Assembly (NCBI GenBank): GCA_020025535.1
Contig: JAHHRY010000001.1
Span: 186,001 to 250,000, forward strand
Reading direction: 5' to 3'
DNA: 64,000 nt
DNA from: Oscillospiraceae bacterium
GTDB taxonomy: Bacteria; Bacillota; Clostridia; Oscillospirales; Oscillospiraceae
The notes below the pieces were generated by a model. That model saw only the letters and a program-made list of their open reading frames with translations, searched no databases and was not told the DNA's origin. A program made the position numbers and the translations under genes. This document shows, one piece after another, positions 6,940 through 15,527 of this stretch (the stretch's first letter is position 1; each line of letters opens with the position of its first letter).

Positions 6940-8403
6940 ATGGAAAACATTTATGCTGATATTGCCGCCCGAACCGGGGGCAACATCTATATCGGTGTGG
7001 TAGGACCTGTACGCACAGGCAAATCCACACTCATCAAACGAATCATGGAAGAACTGGTAATCCCCTGTATTGACGACCCCTATCTCCGGGAACGGGCACG
7101 GGATGAGCTGCCCCAGAGCGGCTCCGGCAAGACGATTATGACATCTGAGCCTAAATTTGTCCCGGAGGAAGCCATTGAAATCTCGCCTGACGGTACTGCC
7201 AAACTGCGGGTACGCATGATTGACTCCGTTGGCTACATGGTGGAGGGTGCCGTAGGCGCTACCGAGGACGGCAATCCCCGAATGGTGACCACCCCCTGGT
7301 TCGACTACGAAATTCCCATGACAAACGCAGCCGAGCTTGGCACGAAAAAGGTCATGGAAGGCCATTGTTCCATCGGTCTGGTGGTCACAACCGACGGCTC
7401 CATCACCGACATCCCCCGGGCGGATTACGTCGATGCCGAGCGCAGAGCCATCACCGATATGCAGGCCACGGGCAAGCCGTTTTTGCTGATTATCAACTCG
7501 CGGAATCCCAAGAGCGAGGAAGCGCAAGCTCTGAAGGATTCTCTGGACCGGGAATTTGGCGTGGATTCCGTGATTGCCGACTGTCAGGCTCTGGACGCAG
7601 AAGGCATCCGCCGTCTGCTGCAGGATCTGCTGTACGCCTTTCCCATGCAGTCCCTGGAACTGCATCTGCCCCGCTGGATGGATGCTCTGGAGGACAGTCA
7701 CCCGGTAAAATCCACCCTGTACAGTTCCCTTCTGCAATACGCCCAGCAGATTACCACCGTGGGGCAGGCGGAAGAAGTGCTGTCGGCACTGAAAGAGCTG
7801 GAGCCTGTGCAGGACTTCTACCTGCGCAGTGTTGATCTGGCCACCGGAACCGTATCCTGTTCTATTTTACTTCCCGAAAATCTGTTCTACGAAATTCTCA
7901 GCAACAAGGCCGGAATCCCCATCCGTACCGACGCAGAGCTGCTGAAGCTGCTGACAGAGCTTTCTGCCATCAAGAAGGAATACGATCAGATTTCCGATGC
8001 GCTTTCCTCTGCAAAGGCCACAGGCTACGGCGTTGTTATGCCGGATGCTTCCGAAATGACCCTGGAGCAGCCCGAAATTCTCCGAAAAGGCGGTGCCTAC
8101 GGTGTAAAACTGAAGGCCGGTGCCCCCTCCATCCACATGATCCGGGTAGATATCGATACCGAGATCAGTCCCATGGTGGGCGACGAGCAGCAGTCCAAGG
8201 ACCTGATCAGCTATCTGGCCGGGGAGACGCCGGAGAAGCTGTGGGAAAGCAATATCTTCGGAAAATCCGTCTACGAGCTGATTCAGGAGGGGCTGACCTC
8301 CAAGCTGCTGCGCACACCGGAAGAAGTTCGCAGCAAATTCCGCGGAACTTTGTGCCGCATCGTCAATGAAGGCGCTCAAGGACTGATTTGCCTCATTATC
8401 TGA
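6940..8403 (+). CDS. spoIVA: Stage IV sporulation protein A (spore coat ATPase)
   Basis: The 487-residue protein is full length for SpoIVA, the ATPase that polymerises on the forespore outer membrane and forms the base layer of the spore coat. The N-terminus IYADIAARTGGNIYIGV leads into the Walker A GPVRTGKST, followed by DELPQSGSGKTIMT and EPKFVPEEA. The middle and C-terminal domains keep YDQISDALSSAK and APSIHMI, with GAQGLICLII at the end. The ATG at 6940 is preceded by GAAGGAGG; an upstream in-frame ATG at 6904 lies in a hairpin (GGCAGGAG/CTCCTGCC, 6906-6925) just ahead of the ribosome site and is not favoured. It stands alone, divergent from the ECF gene, and ends in a strong terminator. 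Confidence 0.97.
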   Translation: MENIYADIAARTGGNIYIGVVGPVRTGKSTLIKRIMEELVIPCIDDPYLRERARDELPQSGSGKTIMTSEPKFVPEEAIEISPDGTAKLRVRMIDSVGYMVEGAVGATEDGNPRMVTTPWFDYEIPMTNAAELGTKKVMEGHCSIGLVVTTDGSITDIPRADYVDAERRAITDMQATGKPFLLIINSRNPKSEEAQALKDSLDREFGVDSVIADCQALDAEGIRRLLQDLLYAFPMQSLELHLPRWMDALEDSHPVKSTLYSSLLQYAQQITTVGQAEEVLSALKELEPVQDFYLRSVDLATGTVSCSILLPENLFYEILSNKAGIPIRTDAELLKLLTELSAIKKEYDQISDALSSAKATGYGVVMPDASEMTLEQPEILRKGGAYGVKLKAGAPSIHMIRVDIDTEISPMVGDEQQSKDLISYLAGETPEKLWESNIFGKSVYELIQEGLTSKLLRTPEEVRSKFRGTLCRIVNEGAQGLICLII

Positions 8404-8410
8404 TCTGAAA

Positions 8411-8443
8411 ACCGGGTGCAAAATCGCACCCGGTCCTTTTTTT
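8411..8443 (+). terminator. Terminator of spoIVA
   Basis: ACCGGGTGC/GCACCCGGT with a six-base loop, followed by CC and eight T. Confidence 0.92.
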
Positions 8444-8447
8444 CTCC

Positions 8448-8476
8448 TTTACCATACCTGAAAAATATGGTATACT
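8448..8476 (+). promoter_or_regulatory. Promoter of the YfhO-family gene
   Basis: TTTACC (8448-8453), a 17-base spacer and TATACT (8471-8476), with an extended -10 TGG directly before it. Confidence 0.65.
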
Positions 8477-8507
8477 GTCACCATACTGTTGCCCTGGAGG
8501 ATTTTCC

Positions 8508-11450
8508 ATGAAACTACCGGAAAACAAAAAATTCAAGTGGAACTATCTGGGCATCGCTTTTGCGATTCCGACAACGCTGATGCTGGTTCTGATGTTCATT
8601 ACCTCAGCCCAGCCTTTCGGCAAGTACTCCATGCTCTACTCGGATATGTTCCATCAATACTATCCGTTTTTCCGTGCATTCCGGGATGCGCTGCGTTCCG
8701 GTGAATCCCTGCTGTGGAACTGGAGTGCCGGTATGGGTATGGACTATCTTGGTCTTATTTCCTATTATCTGGCCTCTCCTCTGAATCTGCTCAGCGTTCT
8801 GGTCCCGGACAGCTTCGTGCTGGGTTATTTTGCCCTGCTGATGCCGATCAAGCTGGGCCTTGCCAGTCTGGCCTTCGCCTATATGCTGAAAAAGCTCTTC
8901 GGCAGCAATGACCTTTCCATCTCCCTGTTCGGCAGTTTCTACGGAATGTGCGCCTGGGCACTGGGCTACCAGTGGAACGTCATGTGGCTGGACTCCTTCG
9001 CCCTGCTGCCTCTGGTGGTGCTGGGCACCGTTCTTCTGCTGCGGGACAAGAAGTTCGTGCTCTATACCGTTTCCCTGTTCCTTTCCATTTTCATCAACTA
9101 CTATATCGGATTTTTTATCTGCATTTTCGTGTTCCTGCTGTTTTTCTGCTACGAAATCTGCAGATTCAAAAGCTTCGGCAGGTTGATCACAGACCTGTGC
9201 CGGATTGCTTTCTTCTCGTTCCTTGCCATTGGCATGACGGCAATTCTGGAGCTGCCGGCTCTGGCAGCCCTGCAAAACACCCAATCCAGCGTGAACAATT
9301 TCCCCAGCGGTTTCGATGTCAACATCGTCTCCGGTGAAGCCGTCAGCGCTGCCAAGGAAGCCTGGAACGTCTACAAAGAGGCCAAGGCCTCCGGTGCAGG
9401 CTTCGGTGCCCTGTGGGGACATTTCTGGAATGCCCTGAGGCTCTCCTTCCCGCCCCTCACCAGTGCCATGTCCCAGATAGCCGGCAATATGGGCGGCGGC
9501 ATCTCCCCCACCTTCATCGACGGTCTGCCCAACCTATACTGCGGCGTATTCCCCATTGCTCTGGGATTCCTGTTCCTGCTGGCAAAGGATGTAAAGGTGC
9601 GGGACAAGCTGTGTTCCGTGTTTCTGCTGCTTTTCTTTATGATCAGCTTCGTCATCCGGCAGCTGGACTATATCTGGCACGGTTTTCATTTTACCAACCA
9701 GATTCCCTACCGATTCAGTTTCCTTTTCAGCTTCGTACTGCTGTATATGGCCTATCGGGTATGGCTTCTGCGGGATCAGCTCAAGCTCTGGCAGATTGTC
9801 ACAGCCGGCATTCTGAGTCTGGGGCTGATTCTGATTCCCGAAAATCGCAAAGGCGATCTGGCCTATTTGTCCTTTAATCTGGCATTTCTGGGTCTGTATC
9901 TGGTGGCTATGGTATACGGTCACAAGGATTTCCGTCTTTCCCAGCCGTCCGAATCCAAGCCCGAAGCGCAGCTTTCCCCCGAAGAGGGCTTCCCCGAAGA
10001 ATCCGAGCTTCCGCCGGAATCCGCCGCCGATCCTGTCACCGAAGAGTCTGCAGCGGCAGAGGCCGTCATGGCGGCTGCCCCCGTGGAGGAGCTTCTTACG
10101 GAAGCAAATCCCCAAAAGGCACCACAGAAGGATCCGCTTCCCCCGCCGGAAACCCGGCGTCGTCAGGCTGCCTGGGCCATTGCCGCAGTCATGGTGCTGG
10201 AACTGGTGCTGAATCTGGCCAACTTTGGTGTAAACTTTGGCATTTACAACTACGACTATCCCAAAAACGGTGACGCGACCGCCTCCATGATTCGTGTCAT
10301 GAAAGAGCTGGAAGGCAAAGACGCTCCCTTCTACCGCGCCGAAGTCACCCACTCGCAGACTCTGAATGACGGCCCGCTGAACGGCTATAACGGAATATCC
10401 ACTTTCACCAGTTCCGCCAACGTAAAAGTTACGGAATTCATGAAAAAGATGGGTTATGGTGCCTACAGCACCTACAATCGCTACTGCTACGAGGATGCTT
10501 CTCCCGTTGCAAATCTGTTCCTGAACCTCAAATATATGATTGAGCGGGAAACCGCTCCCGCTCCCAATTCCTGCTTTGACGTGGTCCACAGCTACAAGGG
10601 CGTCACCCTGCTGAGGAACAACGCCTATCTTCCCATGGGATTCCTGGCGGAAACGGAGCTGAAGGATCTGGACTTCAGCAAAAACAGCAGTTTCCAGTTC
10701 CAGAACCGCCTTTTCCAGGCGGCAACCGGTCTGGAGGACAATGTGTGGAGCTGGGTTTCCAGTGAGGATCTGCACGTGGACACCGAAAACGTCACGCTGA
10801 CCGTTGACAACGTCTCCGGCTATACTTCCTTCAAGTCCGGTTCCGGCGGCGGTAAAGTGATCTACGAATACAAAATGACGCAGGAAGGCTTCATGTGCCT
10901 GGATCTGAATCTCTACGCCCAGAAAAACCTGACCGTATGGCACAACGGTCAGAGACTTTACCGGGAAGGTTACAGTCTTCCCCAAATGCTGGCCGTCTGC
11001 AACGTAGTCCCCGGTGACACGGTGCAGGTTATGGTGGAATGCGGCAGCGAAGTGCAGTCTGCAGTGCAGATCCACGCCGCAGTACTGAACGAAGCCGTCT
11101 TCCGTAAGGGGTATGACATTCTGAACGCCTCCACGCTGGAGCTGATAGATTCTTCCACCACCCATATGGAAGGTTTCATCAGCTGCAACCGGGACGGCCT
11201 GCTGTACACCTCCATTCCTCAGGACGGCAACTGGATTGCCTATGTAGATGGTGAGCGGGCGGAGCAGGTACTCATCGGCGATGCCATGATTGCCCTGACG
11301 CTTACAGAGGGCGAGCACACCATTGAATTCCGCTACAGGAACGATGCGTTCCGAATCGGCACACTGATCAGTCTGGGCTGTGCAGCCACCTTTGGCGGCA
11401 TTCTCCTGACACGCTACCTCATCCAGCGGAAGAAAAAGCAGAACATCTAA
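8508..11450 (+). CDS. YfhO family multi-pass membrane protein
   Basis: The 980-residue protein has the YfhO (PF09586) layout: an N-terminal membrane helix, a first extracytoplasmic loop with the conserved DMFHQYYPFF, and about a dozen hydrophobic segments to residue 480. A low-complexity Glu/Pro/Ala-rich stretch (about 490-545) follows, then a further helix and a large C-terminal extracytoplasmic domain of some 370 residues closed by one last helix and a KKKQN tail. YfhO of Bacillus is linked to glycosylation of lipoteichoic acid, and the family resembles GT-C glycosyltransferases. The role here is by family only. It has its own promoter and terminator, with GGAGG before the ATG. Confidence 0.9.
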   Translation: MKLPENKKFKWNYLGIAFAIPTTLMLVLMFITSAQPFGKYSMLYSDMFHQYYPFFRAFRDALRSGESLLWNWSAGMGMDYLGLISYYLASPLNLLSVLVPDSFVLGYFALLMPIKLGLASLAFAYMLKKLFGSNDLSISLFGSFYGMCAWALGYQWNVMWLDSFALLPLVVLGTVLLLRDKKFVLYTVSLFLSIFINYYIGFFICIFVFLLFFCYEICRFKSFGRLITDLCRIAFFSFLAIGMTAILELPALAALQNTQSSVNNFPSGFDVNIVSGEAVSAAKEAWNVYKEAKASGAGFGALWGHFWNALRLSFPPLTSAMSQIAGNMGGGISPTFIDGLPNLYCGVFPIALGFLFLLAKDVKVRDKLCSVFLLLFFMISFVIRQLDYIWHGFHFTNQIPYRFSFLFSFVLLYMAYRVWLLRDQLKLWQIVTAGILSLGLILIPENRKGDLAYLSFNLAFLGLYLVAMVYGHKDFRLSQPSESKPEAQLSPEEGFPEESELPPESAADPVTEESAAAEAVMAAAPVEELLTEANPQKAPQKDPLPPPETRRRQAAWAIAAVMVLELVLNLANFGVNFGIYNYDYPKNGDATASMIRVMKELEGKDAPFYRAEVTHSQTLNDGPLNGYNGISTFTSSANVKVTEFMKKMGYGAYSTYNRYCYEDASPVANLFLNLKYMIERETAPAPNSCFDVVHSYKGVTLLRNNAYLPMGFLAETELKDLDFSKNSSFQFQNRLFQAATGLEDNVWSWVSSEDLHVDTENVTLTVDNVSGYTSFKSGSGGGKVIYEYKMTQEGFMCLDLNLYAQKNLTVWHNGQRLYREGYSLPQMLAVCNVVPGDTVQVMVECGSEVQSAVQIHAAVLNEAVFRKGYDILNASTLELIDSSTTHMEGFISCNRDGLLYTSIPQDGNWIAYVDGERAEQVLIGDAMIALTLTEGEHTIEFRYRNDAFRIGTLISLGCAATFGGILLTRYLIQRKKKQNI

Positions 11451-11452
11451 CA

Positions 11453-11488
11453 AAAAACACGCATCTGCCTCAGCAGATGCGTGTTTTT
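11453..11488. terminator. Bidirectional terminator between convergent membrane-protein genes
   Basis: CACGCATCTGC/GCAGATGCGTG with a CTCA loop, flanked by an A-run on the left and a T-run on the right. Confidence 0.9.
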
Positions 11489-11501
11489 ATTGTCATAAGG
11501 G

Positions 11502-12281
11502 CTAAATGGATACGTGCTTTTTCTTTTTACCGACAATTCGCAATTCCCTGATAAACCGGATAGAGTCGTCTGTATTGCAAAGGAACGACAGAATTGCAAA
11601 GACTATGATTGCAAATACGGACAACGTGATATACTGCGGCACTCCGGGAATCACAAAAGGCAGGCCGCTGCGGAAAAACATATAGTCTTCCGTAAAGCCC
11701 AGCATTCTGCTGATGACCTCGCAGTTCACCACATGAACAAGAGCACCGCATATGGTCCATCCCAGATCCCGCAGGCTGGAGCGATAGCTCCTGTTGGCAT
11801 ATTCAAATCCCGGAATGAGAAGCAGGCCGGTGTGCTGCAGGATGCTCTTCAGAATGGGGAAGGTCATCACATCGCTGCAGAAGATCCCGTCCGGCATGGC
11901 GAACGTCAGCACGCCGCCGATAAATCCAAAGAGGTAAAACAGCTGTTTGCCTCTTTTGGTGTCGGTCAAAGCCAGAATGGGAATCAGAATGCCGCCCAGA
12001 TTACACGGGTATGTAGGCCAGCAGCTGATGACCGAATCATGTCTGACCAGGACAAAAATCACCCGCCAAAGCACTTCAAATCCCAGCTGGAACACGCAGA
12101 TTCCCACCAGAATCTTTCTCTTCGTTTTCTGGGTAAGCCTCTTAGACCCTCCAAGTACAACAGCAATTCCGAATGCCAGTACAACAGCCGCCAAAGTATA
12201 CCAGTAAATCGCTTTGTAGGCATACTCACCGCCGTTTCCCATGCTACCAATCAGCCAGCTTTTTACAGTTTCACTCAGCAT
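11502..12281 (-). CDS. TMEM164/YwaF-like integral membrane protein
   Basis: The 259-residue protein has about seven hydrophobic segments. Its spacing of conserved residues, including a segment with WPTYPCNLGG in place of the usual HLCDL and an FFRSGLPF loop, recalls the YwaF/TP0381 (TMEM164) family of unknown function. I chose the ATG at 12281, eight bases after TTAGGAG; a TTG two codons upstream is the alternative. The C-terminus ends in a basic GKKKKHV stretch facing the cytoplasm. It is a single-gene unit with a sigma-A promoter at 12354-12382. No function can be assigned beyond the family. Confidence 0.75.
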   Translation of the reverse strand: MLSETVKSWLIGSMGNGGEYAYKAIYWYTLAAVVLAFGIAVVLGGSKRLTQKTKRKILVGICVFQLGFEVLWRVIFVLVRHDSVISCWPTYPCNLGGILIPILALTDTKRGKQLFYLFGFIGGVLTFAMPDGIFCSDVMTFPILKSILQHTGLLLIPGFEYANRSYRSSLRDLGWTICGALVHVVNCEVISRMLGFTEDYMFFRSGLPFVIPGVPQYITLSVFAIIVFAILSFLCNTDDSIRFIRELRIVGKKKKHVSI

Positions 12282-12353
12282 AATCAACGCTCCTAACCGA
12301 AAATGTTGCTAAGTAGATTGTAACCAATTGTAATACTTTTGATTGTTGTTGTA

Positions 12354-12382
12354 ATCATATACCAACAGCAGGAAAAAATCAA
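12354..12382 (-). promoter_or_regulatory. Promoter of the TMEM164/YwaF-like gene
   Basis: On the minus strand, TTGATT (12377-12382), 17 bases, TATGAT (12354-12359). The repeated ATTGTAA words between it and the gene may be an operator or chance. Nothing else is recognisable between 12383 and 12429. Confidence 0.65.
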
Positions 12383-12429
12383 TGCTATTTTTTCTTATTT
12401 TGAACTTTATTTCCGACAATTTGATTCAT

Positions 12430-12457
12430 AAAAAAAGGACATCCCAACGGATGTCCT
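12430..12457 (-). terminator. Second terminator downstream of tRNA-Leu
   Basis: AGGACATCC/GGATGTCCT with a four-base loop, followed in the minus direction by seven T. It lies about 70 bases beyond the first tRNA-Leu terminator, with no gene between, so it may be a backup stop or mark a small RNA. Confidence 0.7.
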
Positions 12458-12518
12458 GTATGATGCCAGACGTTTGATTTAATGTTTTCAAATTTCTCTG
12501 CCGAAGTGCGTTCCTGGC

Positions 12519-12554
12519 AAAAATAAAAGAGACATGCAGATGCATGTCTCTTTT
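12519..12554 (-). terminator. Terminator of tRNA-Leu
   Basis: AAAAGAGACATGCA/TGCATGTCTCTTTT with a two-base centre, followed in the minus direction by TTTTATTTTT. Confidence 0.9.
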
Positions 12555-12557
12555 ACC

Positions 12558-12645
12558 TGGTGCGCGAGGCGGGACTTGAACCCGCACGTCCGCAGTGAAC
12601 ACTAGAACCTGAATCTAGCGAGTCTACCAATTCCACCACTCGCGC
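12558..12645 (-). tRNA. tRNA-Leu (anticodon CAG)
   Basis: An 88-nt class II tRNA. The acceptor arm begins GCGCGAG, the anticodon stem CTAGA/TCTAG carries the loop TTCAGGT (anticodon CAG), there is a long variable arm, the T-arm contains GGGTTCAAGTCCC, and CCA is encoded at 12558-12560. Confidence 0.96.
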
Positions 12646-12766
12646 ATATTGTGTTGTGCTCTGTCGCTCAACGCTTGAACATAATATCATGGCATTCCTG
12701 ATTTGTCAACACCATTTTTAAAATTTTTTGAAAAAAGTTTCATCTCTTCCCTTTTTGTCAAAAACA

Positions 12767-12775
12767 TGGTATACT
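12767..12775 (+). promoter_or_regulatory. Extended -10 promoter element before ygiQ
   Basis: TGGTATACT, the same extended -10 as before the YfhO gene. No good -35 lies 17 bases upstream. The ygiQ start is about 28 bases downstream. Confidence 0.5.
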
Positions 12776-12803
12776 GAGTGAAAATATGCTCAGGAGGCTT
12801 GCC

Positions 12804-14813
12804 ATGAATTTTTTGCCAATCTCAAAACAGGATATGCTGGATCGTGGCTGGCAGCAGTGTGACTTTGTCTATGTCATTGGTGACGCCTATGTGGATCATC
12901 CCTCTTTCGGCCATGCCATTATCAGCCGTGTTCTGGAAAGCCATGGCTACAACGTCGGCATCATTTCCCAGCCGGAATGGAAGGATCCCAAGTCCATCGA
13001 TGTCTTTGGTCGCCCCCGTTTGGGATTTTTGGTGACCGGCGGCAATATCGATCCTATGGTCAACCACTACTCCGTCACCAAGCACAGGCGGAAAAAGGAT
13101 GCCTACACCCCCGGAGGCGTCATGGGCAAACGCCCGGACTACGCCACCGTCGTCTACTGCAATCTGATTCGTCAGACTTACAAGGACGTTCCCATTCTCA
13201 TCGGCGGTATCGAAGCCAGCCTGCGCCGTCTTGCCCATTATGATTATCTGTCGGACAGCATGAAGCGCTCTATTCTTCTGGATTCCCAGGCAGACCTGCT
13301 GATGTATGGCATGGGTGAAAGAAGCATCGTGGAAGTTGCGGACGCCCTCAACTCCGGTCTGGACGTAAAGGACATCACCTATATCGACGGCACTGTATTC
13401 AAAACACATGAGCTGGACGAAAGCCTGCCCACCGTGATTCTGCCCTCTTTCGAGGAAGTCAAAGCCAACAAACGCACCTATGCCGAGTCCTTCAAGATTC
13501 AGTACGGCAACTGCGACCCCTTCACCGCCAAGCGTTTGGCAGAGCCGTACGGCAAGGAATTTGTGGTGCAGAATCCTCCTCAGAAGCCCCTCACCACCGA
13601 GGAAATGGACGCCATCTATGATCTGCCCTACTGCCGGAATTACCATCCCAGCTACGAAAAAGCCGGCGGCGTGCCCGCTATTGAAGAGGTAAAATTCAGC
13701 CTTGTCAGCAACCGCGGCTGTTTCGGTGCCTGTTCTTTCTGTGCCCTGACCTTTCATCAGGGAAGAATCATTCAGGTGCGGAGCCATGAGTCCATTCTGA
13801 AAGAAGCGGAGCTTATGGTCAAGGACAAGGACTTTAAAGGCTACATTCACGACGTCGGCGGCCCCACCGCCAACTTCCGCCACCCGGCCTGCGAAAAACA
13901 GCTGACCAAGGGTGCCTGCGGACACCGGCAGTGCCTGTATCCAACCCCCTGCAAGAACATGAACGCCGACCACTCCGACTATGTTTCCCTGCTGCGGAAG
14001 CTGCGGAAAATCCCCGGCGTAAAAAAGGTTTTTGTCCGCAGCGGCATCCGCTTTGACTATCTTCTGGCAGACTCCAAGGATACTTTCTTCAAGGAACTGG
14101 TGCAGTACCACATCTCCGGTCAGCTGAAGGTAGCGCCGGAGCACGTCTCCGACGCCGTTCTGTCCCGGATGGGAAAGCCCCGGAACGCCGTATACAACCG
14201 GTTTGTGGATAAATATTTCGCGCTGAACCGGCAATATGGCATGAATCAGTTTCTGGTGCCCTATCTCATGTCCAGCCATCCCGGCTCTACCATGAAAGAG
14301 GCCGTGGAACTGGCCGAATACATCCGGGATATGGGTTACAACCCCGAACAGGTGCAGGACTTCTATCCGACCCCCTCTACCCTTTCCACCGTGATGTACT
14401 ACACCGGTCTGGATCCCAGAACCATGGATCGAGTCTATGTCCCCACCGACCCCCACGAAAAAGCCATGCAGCGTGCTTTGATCCAGTACCGCAATCCCAA
14501 GAATTATTATCTGGTGCGGGAGGCTCTGGTGGCCGCTCACCGGGAAGATCTGATCGGTTCCGGCCCCAAGTGTCTGATTCGTGCCGTACCTCCCAAGGCC
14601 GGCGGTTATGCCGCTCCTCCTGCCAAGGCAAACGCCAAGGGTGGAAAGCCGGCGGCAAAAACGCCCGCTTCCAAAGCGCCTGCCAAATCTTCGCCGAAAG
14701 CGTCCGCCGCTTCCGGCTCCCGTTCCGGCAGGCCTTCCGGGAAATCTTCGGAAAAGTTCTCCGGAAGATCTTCCGGCAAGCCCTCCGGAAAACGTCCGGC
14801 AAAAAGGCGATAA
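12804..14813 (+). CDS. ygiQ: YgiQ family radical SAM protein
   Basis: The 669-residue protein starts at MNFLPISKQDML with CAGGAGG upstream. The N-terminal third is a cobalamin-binding-like Rossmann domain (GDAYVDHPSFGHAI, GGIEASLRRLAHYDY). The radical SAM CxxxCxxC appears as SNRGCFGACSFCAL near residue 310, and a second cysteine cluster (CEKQLTKGACGHRQC, CKNMNADH) follows, as in YgiQ/UPF0313. The substrate of this family is not established. Normal homologues end near residue 600; here about 65 residues of Ala/Pro/Ser/Lys/Arg-rich repeats with GRPSGKSS-type units follow, a basic disordered tail. The gene is monocistronic with its own terminator. Confidence 0.95.
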   Translation: MNFLPISKQDMLDRGWQQCDFVYVIGDAYVDHPSFGHAIISRVLESHGYNVGIISQPEWKDPKSIDVFGRPRLGFLVTGGNIDPMVNHYSVTKHRRKKDAYTPGGVMGKRPDYATVVYCNLIRQTYKDVPILIGGIEASLRRLAHYDYLSDSMKRSILLDSQADLLMYGMGERSIVEVADALNSGLDVKDITYIDGTVFKTHELDESLPTVILPSFEEVKANKRTYAESFKIQYGNCDPFTAKRLAEPYGKEFVVQNPPQKPLTTEEMDAIYDLPYCRNYHPSYEKAGGVPAIEEVKFSLVSNRGCFGACSFCALTFHQGRIIQVRSHESILKEAELMVKDKDFKGYIHDVGGPTANFRHPACEKQLTKGACGHRQCLYPTPCKNMNADHSDYVSLLRKLRKIPGVKKVFVRSGIRFDYLLADSKDTFFKELVQYHISGQLKVAPEHVSDAVLSRMGKPRNAVYNRFVDKYFALNRQYGMNQFLVPYLMSSHPGSTMKEAVELAEYIRDMGYNPEQVQDFYPTPSTLSTVMYYTGLDPRTMDRVYVPTDPHEKAMQRALIQYRNPKNYYLVREALVAAHREDLIGSGPKCLIRAVPPKAGGYAAPPAKANAKGGKPAAKTPASKAPAKSSPKASAASGSRSGRPSGKSSEKFSGRSSGKPSGKRPAKRR

Positions 14814-14829
14814 TCCCCATAAAAGGCAC

Positions 14830-14864
14830 ACCCCCACCGAGTTACCCCGGTGGGGGTTCTGTTT
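14830..14864 (+). terminator. Terminator of ygiQ
   Basis: ACCCCCACCG/CGGTGGGGGT with a short loop, followed by TCTGTTTT. Confidence 0.85.
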
Positions 14865-14915
14865 TGTCCCTCAGCGCATAGGATGTTCCATACAACTGAA
14901 CTTGAGGTGGTACTT

Positions 14916-15527
14916 ATGGAACATACTGAAAACTCCGTTATACTCCGCGGCTCTCTGCTGGCACTGCCCAGCTTCTCTCACGAGAATCACGGAAAGAAAT
15001 TTTATCGTTTCACCCTGGAAGTCCCCCGTCTGTCGGGCACCGTGGACCTGCTGCCCATCGTGGCAGAAGAGCAGATACTGAACGAAATGGATCTGTCCGG
15101 CGGCGAAATGCTTCGTGTGGAAGGTCAGGTGCGCTCCCATAATCTCCGTGAAAACGGCGTTCGACGCCTGTTGATTTTCGTATTTGCCGCATCCATCACC
15201 GCCGAAGAGGGCGATCCCATAAATGATGTCATTCTGGAAGGGCCGCTTTGCCGCACCCCCACCTATCGCCGGACCCCTCTGGGAAGGGAAATCTGCGATG
15301 CCATGCTGGCAGTTCCCCGGGCTTTCCACCGGGCGGATTATCTACCCTGCATTCTCTGGGGCCGCACCGCCCATGAAATTGCCGGCTGCCATACCAGTGA
15401 CGTCGTCCGCATCAGCGGGCGGCTCCAGAGCCGCCGCTATACCAAGCAGACCGACGAAGGGCCGGAGGAACGGATCACCTACGAAATTTCCGCCCTGTCA
15501 GCCGAAATAACAGAAGAGACCGTGTAA
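14916..15527 (+). CDS. SSB-like protein with two tandem OB folds
   Basis: The 203-residue protein starts at MEHTENSV, seven bases after GAGGTGG. Residues 1-95 and 105-200 each look like an OB fold. The second resembles primosomal or single-stranded DNA-binding proteins of Clostridia (EGPLCRTPTYRRTPLG, ADYLPCILWGRTA, ISGRLQSRRY). The acidic DDDxPF tip of a true replicative SSB is absent; that protein is encoded at 18746-19246. A role as an accessory SSB is inference. Its last 30 bases overlap the end of feoB on the opposite strand, leaving no room for a separate terminator. Confidence 0.75.
   Translation: MEHTENSVILRGSLLALPSFSHENHGKKFYRFTLEVPRLSGTVDLLPIVAEEQILNEMDLSGGEMLRVEGQVRSHNLRENGVRRLLIFVFAASITAEEGDPINDVILEGPLCRTPTYRRTPLGREICDAMLAVPRAFHRADYLPCILWGRTAHEIAGCHTSDVVRISGRLQSRRYTKQTDEGPEERITYEISALSAEITEETV

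Noticed and set aside
15498..15527. Frameshift or sequencing error at the feoB/SSB-like overlap
   Set aside because: Both C-termini look natural and both frames are intact; convergent overlaps of this size occur.
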